A stretch of 64,000 nt of DNA from Streptomyces sp. XY006. Its GTDB lineage: Bacteria > Actinomycetota > Actinomycetes > Streptomycetales > Streptomycetaceae. How positions within the stretch are numbered: the first letter of the stretch is position 1; every line of letters starts with the position of its first letter. The DNA is taken from assembly GCF_002237655.1 (NCBI RefSeq), contig NZ_NOKT01000037.1, positions 17,216-81,215 on the forward strand, given 5' to 3'. Below, piece after piece: positions 39,262 to 47,261 of this stretch. The notes below the pieces were generated by a model, which saw nothing but the letters and a program-made list of their open reading frames with translations, was not told where the DNA came from and did no database searches. The position numbers were made by a program, and so were the translations under genes.

Positions 39262-40505
39262 CGACGCCGGTCCGCATCCCGTTCCCGGTGGTGGACGAGG
39301 TCTCCCGGCACTGCCTCCAGGAGGAGGAGCCGGAGACCGTCCACATCGAGGTCCACCTGCCGGGGCCGCTCGACCGGTCACGCCTGCGCAAGGCGTTCCT
39401 GGAGGCGCTGCACCGGCATCCGCGGATCCTCATGCGGGAGGCGCCGGGGCCGTGGTACCGGCGGCGCTACGAGTGGGAGCTGACGCGCGAGCCCGACGTG
39501 GAGGTGGTGACCTTCGCCCCGCCGGGCCCGCGCGCCGTGCGGGAGGCCAGGGCCCGGGCCCTGGCGCAGGCCCCGCCGCTGTCGCAGTCCCCGCCGGTCC
39601 GTCTGGAAGTCGTGGACTCGGTCCTCTTCCTCACCATCAACCACACCGCCCTCGACGGCCCGGCCTGCCTGCGGGTCCTGGCCACGGCCGCCGAACTGTA
39701 CGGCGGCAGGGACAACTCCCCCGCCGCGCCCCCGGTCCGCCCCGCCGAACCGCACCGGGAACCGCCGGACACCCCGACCAACTGGACACCTCCGGCGCGC
39801 GTCGCACGGGGCACGCCCGAGCCGTCCCCCGGCAACGGCATGCTGGTCACCGAACTGCCCCTGCCGCACCGCCCCAAGGGCTCCCCCTACACCGTCAACG
39901 ACCAGCTCATGGTCACCACGGCGCTCACCCTCGCCCACTGGAACCGGGAGCACGGCGCCCGGCCCCGCCCGCTGCGCATCACCATGCCCGTGGACGACCG
40001 CCCCCGGGACCTCTCGATGGCCATCGGCAACGGCACCCGCCTGGTGGAGGTCCCCTTCGCGCCGCGGGAACTGCGCGACCCCCACCTGCCGGACCTGCTG
40101 CGCCGCACCGCGGAACGCACCCGGGCACTGAAGTCCCTGCCCCGCCCCCAGCTCGGTTACGGCGCCACCCTGCTCACCGCCCCCTGGGCGCCGGTCGCCG
40201 CCCGGGCCGCCCTCACCCGCACCCTGCGCCGGGCCGCCGCGCCCTGGACGTCGACGACCCTGCTCAGCAACATCGGCCGCATCCCCTACCCGCTGGACTT
40301 CGGCGAGGAGGCCGGCCGCGCGCACGCGGTCTGGTTCTCCGCCCCGGCCCGGATGCCGCGCGGCCTGACCGTGACGACCGCGTCCACGGCCGGCCGCCTG
40401 CACCTAGCCCTGCGCTGGTCCCGCACCCTGCTCGGCCCCGGCGACGGCGCCCATCTGCGCGACCTGTTCGAGCACTACCTGCACACCACGGAGGCCACGT
40501 CATGA
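39258..40505 (+). CDS. Condensation/PapA-like acyltransferase
   Basis: 415 residues. The sequence NHTALDGPA (near residue 133) matches the HxxxDG catalytic motif of the CoA-dependent acyltransferase/condensation superfamily; LRITMPVDDRPRDLSMAIGNGT and TTLLSNIGRIP correspond to the later DFGWG-like region. No carrier protein or adenylation domain is nearby, so a stand-alone acyltransferase of the PapA type, which esterifies sugars or lipids, is more likely than a peptide synthetase. In an operon with a glycosyltransferase and methyltransferases it probably acylates the glycan. ATG overlaps the AftD stop. Confidence 0.8.
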   Translation: MTTPVRIPFPVVDEVSRHCLQEEEPETVHIEVHLPGPLDRSRLRKAFLEALHRHPRILMREAPGPWYRRRYEWELTREPDVEVVTFAPPGPRAVREARARALAQAPPLSQSPPVRLEVVDSVLFLTINHTALDGPACLRVLATAAELYGGRDNSPAAPPVRPAEPHREPPDTPTNWTPPARVARGTPEPSPGNGMLVTELPLPHRPKGSPYTVNDQLMVTTALTLAHWNREHGARPRPLRITMPVDDRPRDLSMAIGNGTRLVEVPFAPRELRDPHLPDLLRRTAERTRALKSLPRPQLGYGATLLTAPWAPVAARAALTRTLRRAAAPWTSTTLLSNIGRIPYPLDFGEEAGRAHAVWFSAPARMPRGLTVTTASTAGRLHLALRWSRTLLGPGDGAHLRDLFEHYLHTTEATS

Positions 40506-41245
40506 CGGCCGTACCGACCACCGCGCCACACCCGAAGGACCTGCGCGACTTCTACGAGAACCCGGCCGTCCCCGTCGCCTCCGGCACCCCGCGCAGCCTG
40601 CGCCAGGCGCGCATGCTGGCCCGGGCGCTCGGACCGGCCGCCGGCCGGCCGCGGACCGTCCTGGACATCGGCTGCGGCGACGGCACCGCCGCGGCCACCG
40701 CCGCGCCCCTCCTCCCCGGCCACCGCATCGTCGGCGTCGACTGGTCCCAGGACGCGCTGCGCCGCGCCCGCACCCGCGTCCCGTACGCGGTCCGCGGCGA
40801 ACTCACCGGCGGCGGCCTGCCGTTCGCGTCCGGGTCGGCGGACGCGGTGCTGTTCAGCGAGGTGATCGAGCACCTCGTCGATCCGGACGCCGCGCTGGAC
40901 GAGATCCGCCGCGTGCTGCGCCCCGGGGGCCATCTGATGCTGTCCACGCCGAACCTGGCCGCCTGGTACAACCGGGCCCTGCTGCTCGCGGGGGTGCAGC
41001 CGGTCTTCTCCGAGGTCAGCCTGCGCGGCATCCACGGCCGTCCGGGCTCGGAGGTCGTGGGGCACCTGCGGCTGTACACCCCGCGCGCGCTGCGGGAGTT
41101 CGTCGCCGCGTCCGGGTTCACGGTCGTACGGCTGGAGGGCGCTCCCTTCCACGGCGTGCCGCGCCCGCTGCGGCCGCTGGACCGGCTGGCCTGCGCCCGG
41201 CCGCAGCTCGCGTCGATCCTGTTGCTGCACGCCCAAAGGACGTAA
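40502..41245 (+). CDS. SAM-dependent methyltransferase
   Basis: A 247-residue class I methyltransferase with motif I VLDIGCGDGTAAA, the acidic residue of motif II in GVDWSQDA, VLFSEVIEHLVDPDAAL and RVLRPGGHLMLSTPN. It is unrelated in detail to the methyltransferase at 34271, so the operon can make at least two, and with FkbM three, methyl transfers. Start at 40502 overlaps the upstream stop. Membrane segments absent; acts in the cytoplasm. Confidence 0.88.
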   Translation: MTAVPTTAPHPKDLRDFYENPAVPVASGTPRSLRQARMLARALGPAAGRPRTVLDIGCGDGTAAATAAPLLPGHRIVGVDWSQDALRRARTRVPYAVRGELTGGGLPFASGSADAVLFSEVIEHLVDPDAALDEIRRVLRPGGHLMLSTPNLAAWYNRALLLAGVQPVFSEVSLRGIHGRPGSEVVGHLRLYTPRALREFVAASGFTVVRLEGAPFHGVPRPLRPLDRLACARPQLASILLLHAQRT

Positions 41246-41248
41246 CCC

Positions 41249-42166
41249 ATGTGGTGGGGAGTGGCCGCGGCCCTGCTGGCGAACACCCTGTACAGCCTGG
41301 GTTTCGTGCTGGAGAAGCGGGCGCTCACCTCGCTCCCCGAGGTGAGCATCCGGCAGCCGGCCCGGCTGCTGCGCCTGGTCCTCGGCAGCCCGCTGTGGAT
41401 CGGCGGCTCCCTCGCCCTCGCCGCCGGTTTCGCCGCCCAGCTCGTCGTCTACCGCACCCTGCCGATCGCCGCCGCGCAGGGCATCTTCGTCTCCGGTCTG
41501 GTGCTGCTCGTGCTGCTGTCGGCCCGGCTGCTGGGCGAGGAGACCAGCGGCCGGGAGCGGTACGCGCTCGGGGCGATCCTGCTCGCGCTGCTGATGGTGG
41601 TGCTGTCGCTGCGCGAGGGCGCCGACAGCGTCAGCCAGGACGCCCCCTACCAGCTGATCCTGCTGGTGTGCGTGCCGTCGCTGGCGGCCGGGGTGTGGCT
41701 GTACGGCTCCGCCGAGCGGCGCGCCCGCAACCGGCACCGGCGCCCGACGACCGGCGTCGAGTACGGCGTGGCGGTGGGCCTGCTGTACGGGGTGAGCTCG
41801 CTGGCCATCAAGGGCGTCTCCGGCCATCTGACGACGGACGGGATCGGCGGCGCGGTGCTGGACCTGCTGGGCTCCCCGTATCCGTATCTGCTGCTGTTCA
41901 CCGGCGTGTTCGGCCTGGTGATGTCGCAGGCGGCGCTGCAGCGCTGCCGTGCCTCGCTGATCGTGCCGGTGTGCACGACCGTGACCTGCCTGTTCACGGC
42001 CGTGCTCGGCACGCTGTCGTTCGGCGAGGCCCTGCCGCACGAGCCGCTGCGGCTCGCGCTGCGGGTGGCGGGCACGGCCCTCGCGGTCGCCGTGCTGCTG
42101 GCCATGCCGAAGCACGACTCCGCTCCCCAACCCACCGCACCGGCCGAGGAGTTGGCATCCCCATGA
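41249..42166 (+). CDS. EamA/DMT-type integral membrane protein
   Basis: A 305-residue membrane protein with about nine to ten helices in two EamA-like halves (start WWGVAAALLANTLYSLGFVL; mid AAQGIFVSGLVLLVLLSARLL; end GTALAVAVLLAMPK). Drug/metabolite transporter superfamily members export metabolites or flip lipid-linked sugars, as ArnE/F do. Within this glycan operon a flippase for the lipid-linked arabinose or glycan precursor is a reasonable guess. AAAGGA lies 8 nt before the ATG; the preceding stop is 3 bp away. Confidence 0.82.
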   Translation: MWWGVAAALLANTLYSLGFVLEKRALTSLPEVSIRQPARLLRLVLGSPLWIGGSLALAAGFAAQLVVYRTLPIAAAQGIFVSGLVLLVLLSARLLGEETSGRERYALGAILLALLMVVLSLREGADSVSQDAPYQLILLVCVPSLAAGVWLYGSAERRARNRHRRPTTGVEYGVAVGLLYGVSSLAIKGVSGHLTTDGIGGAVLDLLGSPYPYLLLFTGVFGLVMSQAALQRCRASLIVPVCTTVTCLFTAVLGTLSFGEALPHEPLRLALRVAGTALAVAVLLAMPKHDSAPQPTAPAEELASP

Positions 42167-42384
42167 AGCCCGACGACCCGCTGCTGAAGATCCTGGCGTG
42201 CCCGCTCGACAAGGGCCCGCTGCATCTGCTGCCCGAGGAGGCCGGGCACGAGGAGGCGCTGTACAACCCGCGCCTGCACCGCCGTTACCCGATCGTCGAC
42301 GGCATTCCGCAGCTGCTGCCGTCCTCGGGCGAGCAGGTCCCGGACGAGGTGCACGAGGACCTCCTCAAGAGGATGGCGCCGTGA
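42163..42384 (+). CDS. Trm112-family small protein
   Basis: 73 residues with KILACPLDKGPL near the N-terminus and RRYPIVDGIPQLLP near the C-terminus, the hallmarks of Trm112/YcaR proteins. Only one cysteine of the usual zinc ribbon remains, so it probably does not bind zinc. Trm112 activates and stabilises class I methyltransferases in eukaryotes and archaea; here it is immediately upstream of FkbM and near two other methyltransferases, so the same partner role is likely. Starts and ends in 4-bp overlaps. Confidence 0.88.
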   Translation: MKPDDPLLKILACPLDKGPLHLLPEEAGHEEALYNPRLHRRYPIVDGIPQLLPSSGEQVPDEVHEDLLKRMAP

Positions 42385-43208
42385 CCAGCCTGGCGGCGCG
42401 TCTCGCCCCCTTCCTGCCCGGGCGGCTGGTGGCCGCGACGGCCCGGGCGCTGTATCCCCGCTTCGAGCCGGAGCTGGCCCGGCTCGCCGAGCTGTGCCCG
42501 CCGGACTGCGGGACGGCGGTGGACGTCGGCGGCTGGTACGGGCCCTGGACGCACCGGCTGTCCGGCCGCGCCGAGCACGTCGTGGCGATCGAGCCGGTGC
42601 CGCATCTGGCCCGGCTGCTGGCGGCCGCCGCCCCGCCGAACGTCCGGGTGGTGCGCGCGGCCGCCTCGGACCGGCCGGGCATCGCCCGCCTGTGGCTGCC
42701 GTCGGGCGACTCGGGCGACCGGGGCGTCTCCTCGCTGGTGCGGCGCGACATCCACGGCATGGCCCTGGACGTGCCCAGCGTCACCCTGGACGAGCTGGGA
42801 CTGCGCCACGTGGGCTTCATCAAGATCGACGTGGACGGCAACGAACCGGCGGTGCTGCGCGGCGCGACCGGTGTGCTGGCGCGCGACCGGCCCGCCCTCT
42901 TCGTCGAACTGGAGTCCCGTATCCAGCCGATCGCGCCGGTGGTGACGTATCTGGCCCTGCTGGGCTACGAGGGCTGGGTGCTGCCCGGGGACACCTGGGT
43001 GCCGCTGGCCGGGTTCCCGCTGGAGGACCACCAGGCCCGCGCCTCCCACGTCGTCTCGCACGGCCTGCTCCGCCGCGTGCTGCCGACTCCGCTCCTGCGG
43101 GGCCCGCGCTACGTCAACTCGGTGCTGTTCCTGCCCGACGGCCGCCGCCCCGGCACCGCCCCGGTGGGCGACGATGGGTCGCATGCCCTCCGGAAAGCAC
43201 CCCGCTAG
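42381..43208 (+). CDS. FkbM-family methyltransferase
   Basis: 275 residues. Motif I is AVDVGGWYGPWTHRL, the motif II acidic residue is in VVAIEPVPHLARLL, and the FkbM signature FIKIDVDGNEPAVLRGATGVL is clear; the C-terminus reads GYVNSVLF-like (RYVNSVLFLP). FkbM enzymes O-methylate sugars or polyketides, consistent with glycan decoration. GTG start overlaps the Trm112 stop. Its end overlaps the next gene by 35 bp. Confidence 0.9.
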   Translation: MTSLAARLAPFLPGRLVAATARALYPRFEPELARLAELCPPDCGTAVDVGGWYGPWTHRLSGRAEHVVAIEPVPHLARLLAAAAPPNVRVVRAAASDRPGIARLWLPSGDSGDRGVSSLVRRDIHGMALDVPSVTLDELGLRHVGFIKIDVDGNEPAVLRGATGVLARDRPALFVELESRIQPIAPVVTYLALLGYEGWVLPGDTWVPLAGFPLEDHQARASHVVSHGLLRRVLPTPLLRGPRYVNSVLFLPDGRRPGTAPVGDDGSHALRKAPR

Positions 43209-43782
43209 CCCCTTCGGTCCGCTCGACTTCCAGCTGGTGCTGCTGCGCCGCATGGCCGACCACAACCCGGGCCTGGTGGAGGACGCCCGGCACGAGCTGG
43301 GCGTGTCGATCGCCGGCATGCGCGAGGCCAACAAACGCTGGCAGGCGATGGTCCGCTCCCCGCGCTCCCGCGCGCCCCTGTCCCGGTACCGCTCCGTCCT
43401 GGGCGAACCGGAGTCCCGCGCGCCGCGCCGGATCGGCGACCTGGACTGCGAGGCGTGGCTGTGGCCGCTGCCCCTCTGGCCGGACCTGCGCTTCGAGGTG
43501 CTGACCGCCCCGAACGGCGCGGTGTGGAACGAGTGGCTGGTCCGCGCCCCGGGCGCGCCGGGCCCGGCTCTGCGCACCCTGGACGACCTCACGCCCTGGT
43601 CCTGCACGGTCGACGAGGCGGCCCGCGCCTTCGCCCCGGCGCGCCCCCTGGAGGGCTCGGCACCGACCCGGTGGGGACTGGCGTTCACCGCGCCGGACGC
43701 CCGGGGCGTGCGGCGGGACGTCGTCGCCGAGTTCACCTGGGGGCTGCTGCAGCGGGTGGCCGTCACCGGGACTCCGGGCTGA
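43174..43782 (+). CDS. Hypothetical protein at end of the glycan operon
   Basis: 202 residues, soluble, no recognised family. It contains a helical N-terminal part (DFQLVLLRRMADHNPGLVEDARHELGVSIAGMREANKRW) and a Trp-rich beta part (CEAWLWPLPLWPDLRFEVL, EWLVRAPG, WGLAFTAP). It starts inside the FkbM gene (ATG 43174 with GGTGGG upstream; ATG 43183 is an alternative) and is followed at once by a terminator, so it belongs to the operon. Confidence 0.65.
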   Translation: MGRMPSGKHPASPFGPLDFQLVLLRRMADHNPGLVEDARHELGVSIAGMREANKRWQAMVRSPRSRAPLSRYRSVLGEPESRAPRRIGDLDCEAWLWPLPLWPDLRFEVLTAPNGAVWNEWLVRAPGAPGPALRTLDDLTPWSCTVDEAARAFAPARPLEGSAPTRWGLAFTAPDARGVRRDVVAEFTWGLLQRVAVTGTPG

Positions 43783-43816
43783 GTTCCCGCCGGCCCGGTC
43801 CAGGGCCGGCGGGAAC
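43783..43816. terminator. Terminator at the end of the glycan operon
   Basis: Perfect 14-bp stem GTTCCCGCCGGCCC/GGGCCGGCGGGAAC with a 6-nt loop, starting directly at the stop codon of the preceding gene and facing the convergent MFS gene. Confidence 0.78.
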
Positions 43817-43869
43817 CGGTCGGGGAAGGCGGACCGCAGGAAGGTCGGCAGCCGCAGGGCGGCGTCGCT

Positions 43870-45240
43870 TCAGGCCGGAGTGGACCGTTCGGCCCGTGCG
43901 GGGACGCACCACCGGGCCAGGAGCGCCGCCGCGAGGTAGGCAGCGGCCCCGATGAGCATGCTGGTGCGGATGCCGCTGCCGTAGGTCGCGGCCGAGGCCA
44001 GCAGGCTGCCGCCGAGTGCGACACCCGTGGCGCTGCCGATCTGGCGGGTGGTGTTGAACAGGGCGGAGGCGGCACCCGCGTAGGCCGGGGGCGCGGCGCC
44101 CATGACGGTGGCGGTCGAGCCGGTGAGGGCGAAGGAGGTGCCGAAACCGGCGGCCATCATGGGAAGCACCAGCGCCGCGTAGGCCGGGTCGGCGCCCGCC
44201 GCGGCCCAGCCGGCCAGGCCCAGCGCCGCCAGGAGCATCCCCGAGATCACCAGCGGGCGGTCGCCGGTGCGGCGGCTCAGACGGCCGGAGAGGACGGAGG
44301 CGAACATCGTCATCGCCACCGCCGGGAACAGCGCGAGGCCGGTGCCGAGGGCGCTGTATCCGCGCTGGTGCTGGAACTCCAGGCTGGCGGTGAAGACCAT
44401 GCCGTAGAAGCCGAAGTTGAACAGCAGGCCGATCGCGGCGCCGCCGCCCAGGGCGCGGGAGCGCAGCAGGGCGAGCGGCAGGGCGGGGGTCCGGGCCAGC
44501 CGCTCGCGCAGGGCGAAGGCCGCGGCGGACAGCACGGCCAGCCCGAGTCCGGCGAGCACGGCCGGGTCGGACCAGCCGCGCCGCCCCGCCTCGTTGAGCG
44601 CCGCCGTCAGCAGCGCCACCGCCGCCACGACCGCGATCTGCGCGGGCACGTCCAGGGCCCGGTCGGCGCGCCGGGGCGAGCGGGACACGTGCCGCAGGGT
44701 GAGCGCCAGGCAGGCCGCGCCCACGGGCAGGTTGATCAGGAACACCCAGCGCCAGCCCGCCGTGGAGACCAGCAGGCCGCCCAGCAGCGGTCCGGCGGAG
44801 GCCGCGATGCCCGCCATGGCGCCCCACAGTCCGAAGGCCCGGGCGCGTGCGGCCCGTTCCGGGTAGGACTGCTGGAGCAGGGCCAGCGAGCCGGGCACGA
44901 TCAGCGCCGCGCCGAGCCCTTCCACCAGCCGCGCCACCACCAGGAAGGCGGTGCCGGGCGCGAGGGCGCAGGCGGCCGAGGCCACGGTGAAGAGTGCCAC
45001 GCCCGCGCAGAACACCCGCCGGTTGCCCAGCCGGTCCCCGAGCGCGCCGCCCGTCAGCAGGAACCCGGCGAGGACGAGCGTGTAGCCGTCGGTGATCCAC
45101 TGGATGCCGGTCAGCGAGGCCGACAGCTCGCGGCCGATCACCGGCACGGCGACGTTGATGACGGTGACGTCGAGGATCACCATGAAGTACCCGGAGCACA
45201 CCGCCAGCAGGGGCACCCAGGACCGTCGCTCGGAGGGCAT
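43870..45240 (-). CDS. MFS drug-type exporter (DHA2/EmrB family)
   Basis: A 456-residue proton-driven exporter of the 14-helix DHA2 group. The first helices read WVPLLAVCSGYFMVILDVTVINVAVPVIGREL with the DVTIVNVALP-like motif D1 of the family. The conserved loop LTGGALGDRLGNRRVF (motif A) and the later VRLVEGLGAALIVPGSLALL are also present. Export substrate unknown (antibiotics, dyes or metabolites). No TetR regulator is adjacent. It is on the same strand as the ATP-grasp gene, whose stop lies 56 bp before its ATG, so the pair may be co-transcribed, for example to make and export a small peptide-like product. Confidence 0.9.
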   Translation of the reverse strand: MPSERRSWVPLLAVCSGYFMVILDVTVINVAVPVIGRELSASLTGIQWITDGYTLVLAGFLLTGGALGDRLGNRRVFCAGVALFTVASAACALAPGTAFLVVARLVEGLGAALIVPGSLALLQQSYPERAARARAFGLWGAMAGIAASAGPLLGGLLVSTAGWRWVFLINLPVGAACLALTLRHVSRSPRRADRALDVPAQIAVVAAVALLTAALNEAGRRGWSDPAVLAGLGLAVLSAAAFALRERLARTPALPLALLRSRALGGGAAIGLLFNFGFYGMVFTASLEFQHQRGYSALGTGLALFPAVAMTMFASVLSGRLSRRTGDRPLVISGMLLAALGLAGWAAAGADPAYAALVLPMMAAGFGTSFALTGSTATVMGAAPPAYAGAASALFNTTRQIGSATGVALGGSLLASAATYGSGIRTSMLIGAAAYLAAALLARWCVPARAERSTPA

Positions 45241-45296
45241 GGCCCTACCTGTACACCAAAAGCCGCACCGCGGGACGTATGCCCCGCTCGTGGCGG

Positions 45297-46175
45297 TCAG
45301 CGGGCGGCGGCCAGCACCGCCCGGACGACCCGGGGCACGGAGTCCGGGTGCACGTGCAGGAACAGGTTCGGCTCGATCAGCTCCAGCTCCATCAGCAGGG
45401 GCTCCCCGTCCGGCCCGGTCGCGAGGTCCACCCGCGCGTACAGCAGCTCCGGGTCGCCGGGCACGGCCGCCAGGGCCCGCTCGGCGAGGGCCAGTTCGGC
45501 GGCGGTGGGGTCCCAGCGCCGGATGCCGGGGTGGGCGACCTTGTCCGCGTCGTACGGCGTGCCCGGGGTGAGGACGGCGCCCTTGACGCCGGCGTGCAGC
45601 AGCCGGCCGCCGAAGAACTGCAGGGCCCGTTCGCCGTGCGTGTCGACGGCGGCCAGATACGGCTGCACCATCGCGGTGAGCCCCTCCGCGTGCATCCGCT
45701 CCACCTGCCGCAGGGCGGCGTCGTGTTCCCCGGCCGGGTGGCGGGCGGCGTACCGGGCCCCCGCGCCGGAGGTGGGCTTCACCACGTACTCCCGGTCGGC
45801 GGGCAGTTCGACGGGGTCGCCGGGCGCGAGGTAGCGGGTGGGCACGGCGGGCACCCCGGCCCGCGCGAGTTCCCCGAGGTAGCGCTTGTCGGCGTTCCAC
45901 CGCACCACCTCGACCGGGTTGACGAGCCGGGTCGCCCGCGCGCAGCGCTCGGCCCAGGCCGTGAACTCGGCGGCGCGCCAGCTGTAGTCCCAGGTGGAGC
46001 GGATCAGGGCGAGATCGAAGGCCGCCCAGTCGACGGCAGGGTCGTCCCAGGCCACGGCGACGGCGTCGGCTCCGGCGTCGCACAGGGCACCGACCAGCAC
46101 CGGCAGGTCCCGGTCCTTGTGCTCCTCGCCCCCGGAGTCATAGGTGACGAGCGCGATACGCGGAGCGCCGGCCAC
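45297..46175 (-). CDS. ATP-grasp domain protein (RimK/glutathione synthetase-like)
   Basis: 292 residues. N-terminal part ALVTYDSGGEEHKDRDLPVL and LIRSTWDYSWRAAEF; central ATP-binding segment REYVVKPTSGAGARYAARH; C-terminal metal-binding strand LLYARVDLATGPDGEPLLMELELIEPNLFL with the Glu/Asn ligands of the ATP-grasp fold. Such enzymes ligate a carboxylate to an amine or thiol through an acyl phosphate. The family with LIRSTWDY is found near biosynthetic genes, substrate unknown. GTG at 46175 with GGGGGGA is preferred over the ATG at 46208, which would add 11 atypical residues. Confidence 0.85.
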   Translation of the reverse strand: MAGAPRIALVTYDSGGEEHKDRDLPVLVGALCDAGADAVAVAWDDPAVDWAAFDLALIRSTWDYSWRAAEFTAWAERCARATRLVNPVEVVRWNADKRYLGELARAGVPAVPTRYLAPGDPVELPADREYVVKPTSGAGARYAARHPAGEHDAALRQVERMHAEGLTAMVQPYLAAVDTHGERALQFFGGRLLHAGVKGAVLTPGTPYDADKVAHPGIRRWDPTAAELALAERALAAVPGDPELLYARVDLATGPDGEPLLMELELIEPNLFLHVHPDSVPRVVRAVLAAAR

Positions 46176-46281
46176 GGCGATTCCCCCCTCGGTCAGACAA
46201 GCGATCACCGACTTCCGCGGCAGGCTGACAACCCCGGTCGCCGCGGCGTGCCCCGGAGCGCGTCCCGGGCCGGCGGCAGGA

Positions 46282-46362
46282 GTCGTCCGGCGGCTGGGAG
46301 TCGTATGGCGGCTAGGCGTCGTCCGGCGGTCGGGAGTCGTCCGGCGGCTGGGAGTCGTCCGG
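46282..46362. repeat. Four and a half 18-bp tandem repeats across the 3' end of the GntR gene
   Basis: Units start at 46282, 46300, 46318 and 46336, with a half unit at 46354; consensus GTCGTCCGGCGGCTGGGA. On the coding (minus) strand each encodes Ser-Gln/Arg-Pro-Pro-Asp-Asp. In the unit at 46300 the Gln codon has become TAG, which is the stop of the GntR gene. Confidence 0.85.
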
Positions 46363-47052
46363 TTCCCAGTCCAGTAGGCGGACCTTCGCCACCGTGCGGA
46401 CGTGGCGGCGCATGGCCGCTGCGGCCCGGCGGGGCTGTCCGGCGGCGATCGCGTCGAGGATGGCCCGGTGCTGGGAGAGGGAGCGGGACGGGCGGCCGGG
46501 CTGGCGGAGGGACTCGGTGCGGCTCTCGGCGATCTGCTCGGCGATGGAGCGCATGAACTCGGCGAGCAGACCGCTGTGGGCCGCCGCCGTCACCGCCGCG
46601 TGGAACAGCCGGTCGCCCTCGACGCCGTGACCGCCCTGCCCGATCTCCTCCGTCATCCGGTCGAGCGCGGACCGCATCGCGGCCAGGTCGTCCTCGGTCC
46701 GCCGCTCGGCCGCGAGCTCGGCGAGTTTCGTCTCCAGCGCCTCCCGGGCCTCCAGGACGTCGGGCAGGCGCCGGCGGCGCTCCACCATCCGCTCCACGGG
46801 CTCGGCGTCGAGGCTGTCCCGCACGAGGTAGGTGCCTCCGCCGTGGCGCGCCTCCACCAGGCCCTGGACCTCCAGCACCACGATGGCCTGCTTCACCGAG
46901 GCCCGGCTCACCCCGAGCCGCTGAGCGAGGTCCCGCTCGGGCGGCAGCCGGTCGCCGGCGCGCAGACCGCCCTCGGCGGCGTACTGGCGCAGCCGCTCAA
47001 GCACCTGCTCGTACAGGCGCTGTTTGGCCATGGGGCGCAGGGCGTCGGTCAC
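46312..47052 (-). CDS. GntR/FadR-family repressor of malonate genes
   Basis: 246 residues. Winged helix at residues 10-75 (LYEQVLERLRQYAAEGGL, LPPERDLAQRLGVSRASVKQAIVVLEVQGLVEARHGGGTYL) and an all-helical FCD ligand-binding domain (LEAREALETKLAELAAER, DRLFHAAVTAAAHSGLL, LSQHRAILDAIAAGQPRRA). FCD regulators of malonate use bind malonate or malonyl-CoA. It is divergent from the MatC-like carrier across 209 bp with two AGTGGCT palindromes. GTG start at 47052 with GAGAGGGGG. The C-terminus is a Pro/Asp repeat (DDSQPPDDSRPPDD) cut by a stop within the repeat. Confidence 0.9.
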   Translation of the reverse strand: MTDALRPMAKQRLYEQVLERLRQYAAEGGLRAGDRLPPERDLAQRLGVSRASVKQAIVVLEVQGLVEARHGGGTYLVRDSLDAEPVERMVERRRRLPDVLEAREALETKLAELAAERRTEDDLAAMRSALDRMTEEIGQGGHGVEGDRLFHAAVTAAAHSGLLAEFMRSIAEQIAESRTESLRQPGRPSRSLSQHRAILDAIAAGQPRRAAAAMRRHVRTVAKVRLLDWEPDDSQPPDDSRPPDDA

Positions 47053-47101
47053 GGGATCCCCCTCTCGCCGGGAGCGTAACACCGGACCTTCACAGTGGCG
47101 G

Positions 47102-47116
47102 AGTGGCTGAGCCAAT
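47102..47116. promoter_or_regulatory. GntR operator candidate O1
   Basis: AGTGGCTGAGCCAAT: 7-bp arms with one mismatch around a central G, with a perfect TGGCT/AGCCA core. It lies 50 bp before the GntR start, within the expected promoter of that gene, and 78 bp (centre to centre) from O2. Confidence 0.6.
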
Positions 47117-47130
47117 TCCTGCGCGACCCC

Positions 47131-47159
47131 TTGACGGAGACCCGGGCCGCACCCACGCT
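47131..47159 (+). promoter_or_regulatory. Possible promoter of the malonate operon
   Basis: TTGACG (47131-47136), 17-bp spacer, CACGCT (47154-47159). The -10 is weak, but the position exactly between the two GntR operator candidates supports it. Confidence 0.4.
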
Positions 47160-47178
47160 GTTCGATCAGCGCACCCCA

Positions 47179-47193
47179 AGTGGCTCAGCCACT
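47179..47193. promoter_or_regulatory. GntR operator candidate O2
   Basis: AGTGGCTCAGCCACT: perfect 7-bp arms around a central C. Same half-site as O1. It lies downstream of the presumed transcription start of the MatC-like gene, where bound repressor would block transcription; O1 and O2 could be bridged by a looped dimer pair. Confidence 0.65.
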
Positions 47194-47261
47194 CGTCCAC
47201 TGTCCGGCATCCACCGCGGGTGTGTTCCCAGCCGCTCCGGGGCCCAACGACGGGAGCCCGT

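Noticed and set aside
34993..39381. A 1462-codon open frame on the minus strand
   Set aside because: Antisense to the AftD-like gene; composition rich in Arg, Gln, Gly, His with no domain. Typical shadow frame of GC-rich DNA.
39258..40505. Condensation-like protein as part of a non-ribosomal peptide cluster
   Set aside because: No adenylation, carrier or thioesterase domain nearby; the neighbours are glycan enzymes.
47095..47200. tRNA-like text GGCGGAGTGGCTGAGC near the malonate promoter
   Set aside because: No anticodon arm, no T-loop GTTCGAATC at the right distance; the pattern is explained by two operator palindromes.
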